Assembly (NCBI GenBank): GCA_964368625.1
Contig: CAYJBH010000012.1
Span: 1 to 64,000, forward strand
Reading direction: 5' to 3'
DNA: 64,000 nucleotides
From: CAYJBH01 sp964368625
Lineage (GTDB): Bacteria > Bacillota > Clostridia > Oscillospirales > Ruminococcaceae
The translations under genes and the position numbers were made by a program. Below are positions 51,416 through 60,403 of this stretch, in pieces; position 1 is the first letter of the stretch, and the number at the start of each line of letters is the position of its first letter. The notes under the pieces are model-generated. The model did not search any database, had not been told where the DNA came from, and worked only from the letters and a program-made list of their open reading frames with translations.

Positions 51416-52315
51416 ATGAGACCTACCGACTACAGCTTTAAGAAAAATTGGGTCGGCTACCTACTGGTATTGCCAACTTTCATTGCTATTATCTGTGTAG
51501 CAATATACCCGATGATCCACGGTATAACAATAGCATTTCAGAATTATTCGTTAACACGCTCTTCTGAACCCGATTATCAAACATTTAATGGTATTGAAAA
51601 CTTTATTACTATTCTCAACCAACCTGAATTTCTTCAGTCAGTTTTCAACACTGCTATCTGGACAATTTCTAACGTTGCAGTTCAGGTAATTTTAGCTATT
51701 CTAATTTCACTTATGTTAAACAAAGAGCTAAAAGGTCGCAGTTTTTTTAGAACAGCATCGCTTATCCCATGGGCTATACCATCCGTTATCGCTGCGCTAA
51801 CCTTTAAATTCTTATATGATACTAATGTTGGAATAATCAACATTATTCTAGTTAAGCTAGGCGTTTTAACCGAGGGAGTGTCCTGGCTCGGCAACCTAGA
51901 CACTGCTCGCTGGGCGGTTATTATTGAAAGTATATGGAAGGGAACACCTTTCGTTATGATTTTCATTCTAGCTGCATTACAAACCGTGCCTAACGAACTT
52001 TATGAAAGTGCTACGGTAGACGGTGCAGGCAAAATGTTAACATTTTTCAAAATAACACTTCCTATGATTAAAGAACCTCTTGCTATTGCAACAATCTTAA
52101 CAACTATAGGAACAATTAACAACTTTAATGCTGTTTGGTTGATGACACAGGGGGGACCTTTGGGGTCAACCGAAATTATGTTTACCTATGCATATAAACG
52201 TGCATATGGTTCATACGAGTTCGGAGAGGCAGCCGCAATTTCTACAATTATGTTCATATTTATTGCCCTCTTAACCTTCATGTACACAAAACTTATTGAA
52301 GATAAGGAGGATTAA
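51416..52315 (+). CDS. carbohydrate ABC transporter permease (MalF family)
   Basis: This 299-residue protein has six membrane segments and the EAA loop NELYESATVDGAGKMLTFFKITLP near 195-220. It pairs with the MalG-type permease 2 bp downstream. The last helices (STEIMFTYAYKRAYGSYEFG) are typical of CUT1 transporters. It forms the channel with MalG and needs an external ATPase. Confidence 0.92.
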   Translation: MRPTDYSFKKNWVGYLLVLPTFIAIICVAIYPMIHGITIAFQNYSLTRSSEPDYQTFNGIENFITILNQPEFLQSVFNTAIWTISNVAVQVILAILISLMLNKELKGRSFFRTASLIPWAIPSVIAALTFKFLYDTNVGIINIILVKLGVLTEGVSWLGNLDTARWAVIIESIWKGTPFVMIFILAALQTVPNELYESATVDGAGKMLTFFKITLPMIKEPLAIATILTTIGTINNFNAVWLMTQGGPLGSTEIMFTYAYKRAYGSYEFGEAAAISTIMFIFIALLTFMYTKLIEDKED

Positions 52316-52317
52316 TA

Positions 52318-53151
52318 ATGACAAAATTTAACAGAGGCATTGAAAAAGCTGTGCCCTATATAGGGTTGGTGATAGTAGCCATTTTCTCAATTTTTCCTTT
52401 ACTTTATGTTCTATTAACTTCATTAAAGAACCCGGATCAAATATTTGATGCATCTCAGATATTACCAAGCTCAATCACCTTCGACAATTTTAAAAATGTT
52501 ATTGTTCAAGCTAATTTCATGCTCTATTTTTCAAACAGCTTGATTGTAGCTGTTTCAACAACATTAATAAGTATGTTGCTTTCAATATCCTGCGCATATG
52601 GCATGACTCGTTTTCGCATCTTTGGAGCACAAAAAATTAAGATGGCAATTCTTTATACCAGAATGTTTCCTGCCATCTTGTTATCGGTTCCATTTTATGT
52701 AATAATGAGAAACCTAGAATTAAGTGATACCCTATCAGGCCTAATTTTCATATACTGCTCTTTCACATTGCCATTTTGCATCTGGAACATGCAAACATTT
52801 TTCTCAAAACTACCATGGGATCTCGAAGAAGCAGCAAGCATAGATGGCGCTAGCAGATTCCGCTCCCTCTTCACGGTTATGCTACCAATAGCACGCCCGG
52901 GAATAGTTGCAACCTCTCTCTTTGCATTTATGAACTCATGGGATGAATTTATGTTTGCAAACCTCTTTATATCCTCAACCGATAAAAAAACGATTTCGTT
53001 AGGAATTCAGTCCTTCATCGGTGAGTACAGCACAGACTGGGGCGGCTTAATGGGTGCTGCTGTAATAAGCTTAATTCCAATAATAATATTCTTCGCCTTT
53101 GCACAAAAAAGCCTTGTTGGTGGATTATCTGCCGGCGCTGTGAAAGGATAG
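52318..53151 (+). CDS. carbohydrate ABC transporter permease (MalG family)
   Basis: This 277-residue protein has six membrane segments and the EAA loop EEAASIDGASRFRSLFTVMLP near 170-190, then the ending KSLVGGLSAGAVKG that is usual for MalG proteins. A strong AAGGAGG precedes its ATG. It is followed 10 bp later by the GH31 gene, so uptake and hydrolysis are encoded together. Confidence 0.92.
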   Translation: MTKFNRGIEKAVPYIGLVIVAIFSIFPLLYVLLTSLKNPDQIFDASQILPSSITFDNFKNVIVQANFMLYFSNSLIVAVSTTLISMLLSISCAYGMTRFRIFGAQKIKMAILYTRMFPAILLSVPFYVIMRNLELSDTLSGLIFIYCSFTLPFCIWNMQTFFSKLPWDLEEAASIDGASRFRSLFTVMLPIARPGIVATSLFAFMNSWDEFMFANLFISSTDKKTISLGIQSFIGEYSTDWGGLMGAAVISLIPIIIFFAFAQKSLVGGLSAGAVKG

Positions 53152-53161
53152 CGGTGATTAC

Positions 53162-55603
53162 ATGTATATTGATTTAAAAGAATATAGAGATTTTGCGCGC
53201 TCTGACTATACCGGCGATGATGTTATGCTCAACATCCCTCGCCAAATTAATAGTGTTAATTTCAATAACGGTATTTTAAACGTTTCCCTTAAAGCAATTG
53301 TATGTAAAAAAGATTCAGTTGTTGTTAGTGCGCTGATGCTTGCTAGAAAGTTTAGTTTCACCGGAAACTATGTAGACATGAATATGCGCATAGAACTTAC
53401 TGCCGAAGACACGGTGCGTCTGCGTTTGTGCGATGGAAAAGAGATACTAAACAAAGAGCAACCCATGTTGCTAAAAGAACCTAAAGCGTTAAACATTGCA
53501 AGTCTTACCGAGACAGATGAGCAGTATGAACTAACGACAGAAAACATAAAAATAGTTCTGCAAAAAGACCCATATCGAATGGAGATTTTTAACAAGGATG
53601 GGTTATTGCTTTACAAGCAATATAACGATGATCTTCATAATGTTACAAACGACCGAAGAAGAGGTTTTAAAGAGGGCGATAGCTCTAGCGAAGATGCGTT
53701 ATACGAAAAGCTTAGCTTCCCATCTTTTGAAGTGTTTCCTTTCGGAAAGGTGTACACCAACGATGGAAGGCATTCATCCTTCACCGAGAGTGTAGCAACG
53801 AGCTATGATGAGAGTTATTATGGGCTTGGAGAACGTTTTAATCGTATAAACAAAAAAGGCCAAGAACTACTAAATTGGACAATTAACCCGGTAGGTGTTT
53901 CTAATAACAAGGCATATAAAGTTGTTCCATTCTTTATTAGCAGCAAGGGTTACGGTGTTTATTATAACACGCCTCGTAAAATACGCTTTAGCATGTGCGA
54001 CTACTATTTCAAGGCTTACGAATGCCAGGTAGAAGATGATCTGCTCGATATGTTTATTTTTGTTGGTAATACAAAAAGCATATTAAAATCATATGGTAAT
54101 TTAACCGGCAAAAGCGCAATGCCCCCAAAATGGGCTTTCGGCGCCTGGATGAGCAGGAATTGTTATATGACTCAACAGGAAATCGAGGATGTAGCACAGC
54201 AGCTACGTGATAACAAGCTACCCTGTGATGTTATGCATGTTGATTGGTCGTACTGTAAAACCCCGGATTATGATTACGAGTTTGACAAAACCCGTTATCC
54301 CGATGTTCCGGCTATGGCCGAAAAGTTGCTAAAGCAGGGAATAAAACTAAGCGCATGGCATCTTCCTTACGTAAAATTCAGAACCGATACCTTTGCAGAA
54401 ATTAAAAATAAGGGTTATCTGGCTCATCACGAAGATGGCTCGATTGCAGATTCTCAGGCAGAGGAAGGTGTTCTCGACTTTAGTAATGAAGAAACGGTTG
54501 CATGGTATAAAGGAAAAATACGAAACCTATTAAATCAGGGTATAAGAGTTTTAAAAACCGATTTTGGTGAAAATGCACAGCCTACTCATATTTACAAAAA
54601 TTGTGATGGAAGAGACATGCATAATCTTTACCCCCTCTATTATAATAAGATAGCGTACGAAACCTGCATGGAGGTGCATCCAGAAGATTCTCTTGTTTGG
54701 GGCCGCAGTGCATATTCAGGCTGCCAGCGTTACCCTCTTTATTGGGGTGGAGATTCCGATTCTGATTACAATGGCATGTATAATTCACTACGCGGCGGTC
54801 TTTCCATTGGTCTTTCCGGCTTTCCGTTTTGGAGTCATGATGTAGGTGGTTATTTCTGTACACCCGAGCCGGATGTTTATATTAGATGGCTTCAATTTGG
54901 CATGCTATCACCTGCAGTGCGTTTTCATGGAACATCTGCAAGAGAACCTTGGGCCTATGGCGACGAGGCCGTTAATCAGTATAAAAAATATGCCGCACTA
55001 AGATATTCATTGATGGAATACATATATAGTGAAGCGATAAAATGTTCTGATGACTGCACACCTATGATGCGTGCTCTTGTTATTGACTTTCCAAGCGATA
55101 AGATGACATCCGACATAGATGACGAGTATATGTTTGGCAGAAACATCTTAGTTGCGCCGGTTTTCTCCAATGCGCCTACAAGAAAAGTTTATCTTCCTGC
55201 CGGAAATAGCTGGATGGATCTTCATAACGGCAATTGGTATGACGGTGGTAAGTGTATAGAGGTTGCAACACCTATTGATATTACTCCGGTATTTTTAAGA
55301 GGCACTAGTGCTACTCCTTTTATTGAACCTATGAATTACGTAGATGAAAATCCCATAACTGTAATCACTTGGGAGGTATGCCCTAATAATAATTTTGCAG
55401 AGTATGATCTTAAAACCGATAAACTGGATGTATCATTTAGATACGACTTTTGTGAAAAAAGCGGTGTAGCAAAAATTACCTTAACAGGAAAAAATATTCC
55501 TACTTGCAAATATAATATTAATTGCCCTGATGTTAAAAAAGTTTATGTTAACGGCGAGGAATGCCGGCTAACAATTGGGCGAAATAACTTTGTTACGGTA
55601 TAG
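53162..55603 (+). CDS. GH31 glycosidase, alpha-xylosidase (YicI)-like
   Basis: This 813-residue protein is a cytosolic GH31 enzyme with N-terminal beta domain, TIM barrel and C-terminal beta domains. The nucleophile is D467 in LKTDFGE and the acid/base is D531 in WGGDSDSDY. The stretches GFPFWSHDVGG and FHGTSAREPWAYGDEA resemble E. coli YicI more than alpha-glucosidases, as I recall them. The likely substrates are alpha-xylosides such as isoprimeverose, although alpha-glucosides are possible. It has no signal peptide and is the last gene of the YesMN-controlled transporter operon. Confidence 0.88.
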   Translation: MYIDLKEYRDFARSDYTGDDVMLNIPRQINSVNFNNGILNVSLKAIVCKKDSVVVSALMLARKFSFTGNYVDMNMRIELTAEDTVRLRLCDGKEILNKEQPMLLKEPKALNIASLTETDEQYELTTENIKIVLQKDPYRMEIFNKDGLLLYKQYNDDLHNVTNDRRRGFKEGDSSSEDALYEKLSFPSFEVFPFGKVYTNDGRHSSFTESVATSYDESYYGLGERFNRINKKGQELLNWTINPVGVSNNKAYKVVPFFISSKGYGVYYNTPRKIRFSMCDYYFKAYECQVEDDLLDMFIFVGNTKSILKSYGNLTGKSAMPPKWAFGAWMSRNCYMTQQEIEDVAQQLRDNKLPCDVMHVDWSYCKTPDYDYEFDKTRYPDVPAMAEKLLKQGIKLSAWHLPYVKFRTDTFAEIKNKGYLAHHEDGSIADSQAEEGVLDFSNEETVAWYKGKIRNLLNQGIRVLKTDFGENAQPTHIYKNCDGRDMHNLYPLYYNKIAYETCMEVHPEDSLVWGRSAYSGCQRYPLYWGGDSDSDYNGMYNSLRGGLSIGLSGFPFWSHDVGGYFCTPEPDVYIRWLQFGMLSPAVRFHGTSAREPWAYGDEAVNQYKKYAALRYSLMEYIYSEAIKCSDDCTPMMRALVIDFPSDKMTSDIDDEYMFGRNILVAPVFSNAPTRKVYLPAGNSWMDLHNGNWYDGGKCIEVATPIDITPVFLRGTSATPFIEPMNYVDENPITVITWEVCPNNNFAEYDLKTDKLDVSFRYDFCEKSGVAKITLTGKNIPTCKYNINCPDVKKVYVNGEECRLTIGRNNFVTV

Positions 55604-55652
55604 GCCTAGCTAGCGAGTATATATTAAACTCAATACATAAAATAAAAGATAG

Positions 55653-55682
55653 TGCCACAGCGGTTTCTAGGCCGGTGTGGCA
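55653..55682 (+). terminator. terminator of the ABC transporter-GH31 operon
   Basis: TGCCACAGCGG (55653-55663) pairs with CCGGTGTGGCA (55672-55682) with one mismatch; TTACCTTTTCT follows. Confidence 0.75.
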
Positions 55683-55751
55683 TTACCTTTTCTCAAAACC
55701 TTATTAAAACAAAAAAACACAACAAACAATAATAAAAAACAATAAAACCAC

Positions 55752-55780
55752 TTGCAAAAAAAGGTTCGCTATGGTATAAT
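55752..55780 (+). promoter_or_regulatory. rpsB promoter
   Basis: TTGCAA (55752-55757), 17-bp spacer, TATAAT (55775-55780). Confidence 0.75.
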
Positions 55781-55786
55781 ATACGG

Positions 55787-55911
55787 GCGATTGATTTGCG
55801 CCGGCATTGTTTTGCGGGGCAATAATCGCATTAAGTACGTAGATATGATGGTTCTTTTGTGCTGTATTTGTGCGGTTGTCATCATATCGAGAAGAACGAA
55901 AGGAATAAAAA
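55787..55911 (+). promoter_or_regulatory. structured rpsB leader, candidate autoregulatory element
   Basis: GATATGATG (55842-55850) and CATCATATC (55880-55888) form a 9-bp stem. GTTCTT (55851-55856) could instead pair with AAGAAC (55892-55897), next to the ribosome-binding site. Upstream, GCGATT and AATCGC around 55787-55830 form another stem. A role in S2 feedback is inferred. Confidence 0.45.
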
Positions 55912-56640
55912 ATGCCAACTATTTCAATGAAGCAACTATTAGAGGCAGGTGTTCACTTTGGACATCAAACACGCCGCTGGAACCCAAAGATGAAAAAATA
56001 CATCTTCGGTGCACGTAACGGAATCTACATCGTTGACCTATCCAAAACTGTAAAATTATTGGAAACAGCGCTAAACTTTATCCGTGATACTGCTACCGAT
56101 GGTGGAGAGATTCTATTTGTAGGAACAAAAAAGCAGGCCGGAGACAGCATTGCTGACGAAGCAAACCGTTGCGGTATGCACTACGTTAACGCTCGCTGGC
56201 TTGGCGGAATGTTAACAAACTTTAGAACAATTCGTCATCGTATCGATCGTTTAGAGCAGCTTCGCAGAATGGAAACCGAAGGAACATTCGAGCTTCTTCC
56301 AAAGAAAGAAGTTATTAAGCTTCAGCTAGAGATCGAAAAACTAGAGAAATTCCTTGGTGGAGTTAAGAAGATGGATCGTCTTCCTGCTGCACTTTTCATA
56401 GTAGACAGCAAAAAAGAGCATATCGCAGTAGCCGAAGCTCGCAAGCTCGGCATCCCGATTGTTGCTATTGTAGATACAAACTGTGACCCCGACGAAATCG
56501 ACTATGTTATCCCGGGTAACGACGATGCTATCCGTGCCGTTAAGCTAATTTCCGGTGCAGTTGCCGATGCAGTTATCGAGGGACGTGGCGGTGCTGTTGA
56601 AGAGACCGAAGTTGAGACACAGGCAGAAGAAAACGAGTAA
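55912..56640 (+). CDS. rpsB: 30S ribosomal protein S2
   Basis: This 242-residue protein has the S2 landmarks ISMKQLLEAGVHFGHQTRRWNPKMKKYIFG at the start (residues 4-33), TNFRTIRHRI and the C-terminal IVAIVDTNCDPDEIDYVIPGNDDA. It is needed for binding S1 and mRNA to the 30S subunit. ATG start behind AAAGGAA. It is paired with tsf, the standard bacterial order. Confidence 0.97.
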   Translation: MPTISMKQLLEAGVHFGHQTRRWNPKMKKYIFGARNGIYIVDLSKTVKLLETALNFIRDTATDGGEILFVGTKKQAGDSIADEANRCGMHYVNARWLGGMLTNFRTIRHRIDRLEQLRRMETEGTFELLPKKEVIKLQLEIEKLEKFLGGVKKMDRLPAALFIVDSKKEHIAVAEARKLGIPIVAIVDTNCDPDEIDYVIPGNDDAIRAVKLISGAVADAVIEGRGGAVEETEVETQAEENE

Positions 56641-56838
56641 GATATTATATATTAATCTAGCCTGCCGGTTTAACAACTATTGTTTGCTTGTAAAGCAACA
56701 AAAACAATGTATTGATATTGCACAGCGGATAAGTTAAACAGTATTTCCCCGCTTTTGGGCAATACCGAGAAGTTTTAATCCAGCATAGGCGGAGATAATT
56801 CATATAATCTATATAAATAGAAAGGATTGGTCATAATT
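56641..56838 (+). promoter_or_regulatory. rpsB-tsf spacer with two small hairpins
   Basis: TTGCTT/AAGCAA (56684-56698) and GTATT...AATAC with an inner CCC/GGG (56741-56765) can fold. Neither is followed by a T-run, so they may be processing or attenuation signals between the two genes. No separate strong promoter is seen. Confidence 0.4.
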
Positions 56839-57747
56839 ATGGCTTTTACAGCACAGGATGTTAAGGAACTACGCGAGCGTACCGGTTGTGGTATGATGGA
56901 CTGCAAAAAGGCTCTCACCGAAGCTGGTGGAGACATGGAGAAGGCTATGGACAACCTTCGCGAGAAGGGTCTTGCCGCCGCCGCAAAGAAGGCTGATAGA
57001 ATTGCTGCTGAGGGTATGGTTTTTGCCTGCTCCGACATTGCAAATAAGCTTGGTGTTATCATCGAGGTTAACAGCGAGACCGACTTTGTTGCTAAAAACG
57101 AAGCTTTCCGCACATTTGTTGCAGATTTAGCCGGCGTTGTTGCTAAGGAAAACCCGGCAGATGTTGAAACACTTATGACATTAAAAATGGGCGACGGTAC
57201 CGTTGAGGCTGCCCTACAGGATAAGATTCTTGTTATCGGCGAAAACATGAAGATTCGTCGTTTCGAGCGCTTTGAAGGCGTTTCTGTTGCATATATCCAC
57301 GGTGGCGGTACACATGCTGTTCTTGTTAACTTTAAGACAGACGACGCAACAGCAGCAAAACCTGAGTTCGAAGGTTTTGGACGTGACGTAGCTATGCAGA
57401 TTGCAGCTGTTAACCCACTTTATCTTGCACCTTCAGATGTACCTTCAGAGGTTATCGAGCATGAGAAGGAAATCCTTACTGCTCAGGCTATCAACGAAGG
57501 CAAGCCAAAGGAAATTGCCGAGAAGATGGTTGCAGGACGCATTAAGAAGTACTACAAAGAGTTCTGCCTACTAGAGCAGGAATTCGTTAAAGATCCAGAC
57601 AAAACAATTGCTGCTTTCGTTGCTGATACAGCAAAAGAACTTGGTGGTAACATCGAGATTGCAGGTTTTGTTCGCTTCGAAAAGGGCGAAGGACTTGAAA
57701 AACGTCAGGATAACTTTGCCGAAGAGGTTATGGGACAGATTAAGTAG
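56839..57747 (+). CDS. tsf: elongation factor Ts
   Basis: This 302-residue protein recycles EF-Tu from GDP to GTP. The N-terminal UBA-like domain reads TAQDVKELRERTGCGMMDCKKALTEAGGDMEKA (residues about 4-36). The TDFV motif (SETDFVAKNEAF near 79) contacts EF-Tu, and the core dimerisation domain follows. I chose ATG at 56839 (MAFTAQDVK) because homologues start there; an upstream TTG at 56827 only adds four residues. Ribosome-binding site AAAGGA is somewhat distant. Confidence 0.96.
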   Translation: MAFTAQDVKELRERTGCGMMDCKKALTEAGGDMEKAMDNLREKGLAAAAKKADRIAAEGMVFACSDIANKLGVIIEVNSETDFVAKNEAFRTFVADLAGVVAKENPADVETLMTLKMGDGTVEAALQDKILVIGENMKIRRFERFEGVSVAYIHGGGTHAVLVNFKTDDATAAKPEFEGFGRDVAMQIAAVNPLYLAPSDVPSEVIEHEKEILTAQAINEGKPKEIAEKMVAGRIKKYYKEFCLLEQEFVKDPDKTIAAFVADTAKELGGNIEIAGFVRFEKGEGLEKRQDNFAEEVMGQIK

Positions 57748-57774
57748 GTTAAATAATCTAACTAAATAAAAAAC

Positions 57775-57813
57775 GCCACCTAAAAGTATTCATTACTTAG
57801 GTGGCATTTTTTT
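57775..57813. terminator. terminator after tsf, shared with the convergent lipoprotein gene
   Basis: GCCACCTAA (57775-57783) pairs with TTAGGTGGC (57797-57805), then ATTTTTTT. Confidence 0.9.
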
Positions 57814-57887
57814 ATCCAAATTTAGTCTTGGCAAACAACTGTGTACTATTATAGCTTAATTCAAGATACAATTACAAAAGGACATCG

Positions 57888-59588
57888 CTATTTTAACTGG
57901 GAGGCATAGTTGCCAAACACCGGAGTGTTATTTACAGGATATAAAGATGGATAATAGCTGAACTCTGCTCCTTCATACGGAGCGCTCACCACCTCAACGT
58001 CGTTATACATCTCACTTATATTGCACCGTAGATACAAAACACTACCTGTCGTTTCGTAAAGAAGATCTCCTCTAACATTCTCAGCCGAATTTTCATATAT
58101 CTTCATTGGAGCACCCCAGCTGTTTACGATAAGGTAGTACTCATTGCCACCCTCTGTTGAGAAAAATTCTATGCTGTTTTGTTCCTCCTCAGTTAGTGCG
58201 GTAAACACAGGGATTTCATAACCAAAAGCATCAAATATTTCCTGTTCATACCCAACAAATAACACATGGTAGAGGTCATCGTATTGTCCGAGATGATTAC
58301 TATCAAAAGTTGAATCTAATACAACCTGTGTATCAGATATTTTATCAACAATATGCCACTGCATGTGCGGTTGACCATACTGTCCCTGATATTGCACTAC
58401 CTCCATATCGATAACCGACTGTCGCTTTGTGGATATGATGCAAGGGTTTTGCAGCTGTGAAACATCGGTATTTTGTGCAATAGATTCGGCCAAGGCAATT
58501 GAGTCAATGCCTGCTTCCTCTATATACATTGGATTTATGTTTTCTAAAATTGCGCCCGGCAGGTATGATCCTCTCTCATACATATCGATGACATAATCAG
58601 CCTCTTCCTCACTATTGGTAATTCGCAACAACTCATCATAATCACGAAGTACTTTTGCCTTTTCAAAATCCACAATGGCAATCTCTTCGTAAGTTTGGGG
58701 ATGTTCTTCTATTATAACAAATGCACCATTATTAAATACTGCCGACTCTCCAACACTGTTCCCTCTAGGGTAATCTTCAAGAAATGCCTTCGTTTTTTCG
58801 GTTACCTCTTCATAGCTAGTGGGGAATCCTACACCCACTATTGTATGCGACTCGGTATTAGAGTTCCATTGTTGCATCTCATTCTCAAAGATTTCATTTG
58901 ATACCTGGTTGCTGTCTACATAGTAGCTGGTTGGGTGATACATAGCATTCTCGTATTCATAACTCGTCTCAAATATTTTAGCAACGCTAAAGTATCCTTC
59001 ACTATACTCCCATAGTATCTGCTCATAAACTTCACCGGTGAAGTTTGAGGTTACTAGATAGTTTTTTCCATTTGCAGCTGCATATTCAACGTTAAACTGC
59101 ATCCCTTCTTCGCCATAGAATGAAAGGCTAAATTTCTGAACAAAACTAGCACCACCGTCATCATCAATAGTGTATACCATCACCGTAGGATTATAATATC
59201 CACCTATAAAGTCCTCGTGGTTTATATCTAGATGTTCATCGTTAGGATATTCACCATATTCTCCGTTAAACACCCTAGCTACAATTAGCTCTAAAGTCTC
59301 ATCGTTGTTTAGGTCTATAAGGTTCGCATATAAGGTTCCGTTACCTTCCCCTGACCCAGGTATTGTTAACGCCTTTTCATATGCATATAATAATGATGAG
59401 TAAACTCCATAACCAAAAACCTTATCAGCTTCCGGTTCATCAGTACTATCATCACCACCCTGCTCTATCGGGCTAATATTTACTAAGTCTTCTTCGAGTG
59501 CATCTCTAAACCCAGAGCCAGCTGAGCAGGAGTAAAACATCATCGTTATAACAAGAGGGAATATAACTGCAACATTTAGCTTTCTCAT
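57888..59588 (-). CDS. putative lipoprotein, function unknown
   Basis: The 566-residue product starts MRKLNVAVIFPLVITMMFYSCSAG; the cysteine at 21 suits a lipoprotein signal (the lipobox is not ideal). No known enzyme motif is seen. One segment, YANLIDLNNDETLELIVARVFNGEYGEYPNDEHLD (residues about 90-124), resembles calcium-binding FG-GAP/VCBS-type loops that report numeric properties. Several repeats of Tyr/Glu/Asp-rich beta segments suggest an extracellular beta-rich protein. I moved the start from an upstream ATG (59624) to 59588, where GGGAAGATG precedes a proper signal peptide. It is the last gene of the zinc-ribbon operon. Confidence 0.7.
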   Translation of the reverse strand: MRKLNVAVIFPLVITMMFYSCSAGSGFRDALEEDLVNISPIEQGGDDSTDEPEADKVFGYGVYSSLLYAYEKALTIPGSGEGNGTLYANLIDLNNDETLELIVARVFNGEYGEYPNDEHLDINHEDFIGGYYNPTVMVYTIDDDGGASFVQKFSLSFYGEEGMQFNVEYAAANGKNYLVTSNFTGEVYEQILWEYSEGYFSVAKIFETSYEYENAMYHPTSYYVDSNQVSNEIFENEMQQWNSNTESHTIVGVGFPTSYEEVTEKTKAFLEDYPRGNSVGESAVFNNGAFVIIEEHPQTYEEIAIVDFEKAKVLRDYDELLRITNSEEEADYVIDMYERGSYLPGAILENINPMYIEEAGIDSIALAESIAQNTDVSQLQNPCIISTKRQSVIDMEVVQYQGQYGQPHMQWHIVDKISDTQVVLDSTFDSNHLGQYDDLYHVLFVGYEQEIFDAFGYEIPVFTALTEEEQNSIEFFSTEGGNEYYLIVNSWGAPMKIYENSAENVRGDLLYETTGSVLYLRCNISEMYNDVEVVSAPYEGAEFSYYPSLYPVNNTPVFGNYASQLK

Positions 59589-59602
59589 AACATCTTCCCT
59601 AT

Positions 59603-60322
59603 TTAATAACAGGCGCCTGCGCAATACTCACAGCAACCTGTTGAGTCCGGCATTGTAGTTGCATGGCAGTTGGGGCAGGTTATGGCCGCTTTTGGCACAT
59701 TTGCTGCAACAACCTCATCTCTAACCTGCTCTCTAATGTCGGTTAAAATTCTTTCTATCTCCTCGGCATCCTTCTTTGCCTCACTATACTCTCTACTAAA
59801 TTTGCTATCAATAGCCCTATCATTAATATCAAAGCTTATGTCATCGAACCACGGAGAGTTAATGTATATCTTCATATTAAAGTCGTAGCTATAATCATAT
59901 CTTCTTGGAGTATAGCTCTCTCTTTTACCGTCTCTACCCTCTCGATATATTTCGGTTCTACGCTCTTTAATATCAAGGTTACAGCCGGTTACCTGAGAAA
60001 ACGAAATAATGTCCGGATTATTTTCGCGCCAATTTTTCGTTCTAGAAAACAACCACGTTTGATTATCTTCGTCTATACAGATAAGATTTTTTCCACCAAT
60101 AACCTTGGTAGGACTAAAATTTTGAACCAGTTTCTTGTTTTCTTCTCGGTAGGAAAGCTGTGCCTTAATTTCCTCTACTGTAGAATTTCTTCGATCGTCA
60201 AAGAAAGGGGATAGTAGTTTTGCACAGTCTTTACAAAGGTTGCCGTCCTCTAACTTTCGATTCCCCAGTAAACCTATTTTATCGCCACAAACATCGCAAT
60301 ATTTTTTATCGAATAACCCCAT
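59603..60322 (-). CDS. DUF4428-type protein with N- and C-terminal zinc ribbons
   Basis: This 239-residue protein has an N-terminal four-cysteine ribbon (CDVCGDKIG at residues 9-17, then CKDCAKLL near 31) matching DUF4428. A middle domain (about 65-175) has alternating beta segments, including WLFSRTKNW and RRYDYSYDFNMKIYI. A helix follows, then a C-terminal ribbon CPNCHATTMPDSTGCCEYC. It has no membrane segment. Its function is not known. It lies 14 bp upstream of the lipoprotein and 81 bp downstream of the zinc-ribbon membrane protein. ATG start behind GGAAAGGA. Confidence 0.75.
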   Translation of the reverse strand: MGLFDKKYCDVCGDKIGLLGNRKLEDGNLCKDCAKLLSPFFDDRRNSTVEEIKAQLSYREENKKLVQNFSPTKVIGGKNLICIDEDNQTWLFSRTKNWRENNPDIISFSQVTGCNLDIKERRTEIYREGRDGKRESYTPRRYDYSYDFNMKIYINSPWFDDISFDINDRAIDSKFSREYSEAKKDAEEIERILTDIREQVRDEVVAANVPKAAITCPNCHATTMPDSTGCCEYCAGACY

Positions 60323-60403
60323 AATTCTATCCTTTCCTAACTATACCACTCGTACCCTCGAAACCATATATTCAGTATTGAAAAAAACTATTATATCTTA
60401 GCG

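Larger units (their letters stand above)
55604..55911 (+). other. intergenic region before rpsB
   Basis: It holds the GH31 operon terminator (55653-55682), the rpsB promoter (55752-55780) and a structured leader (55787-55911). Confidence 0.7.
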
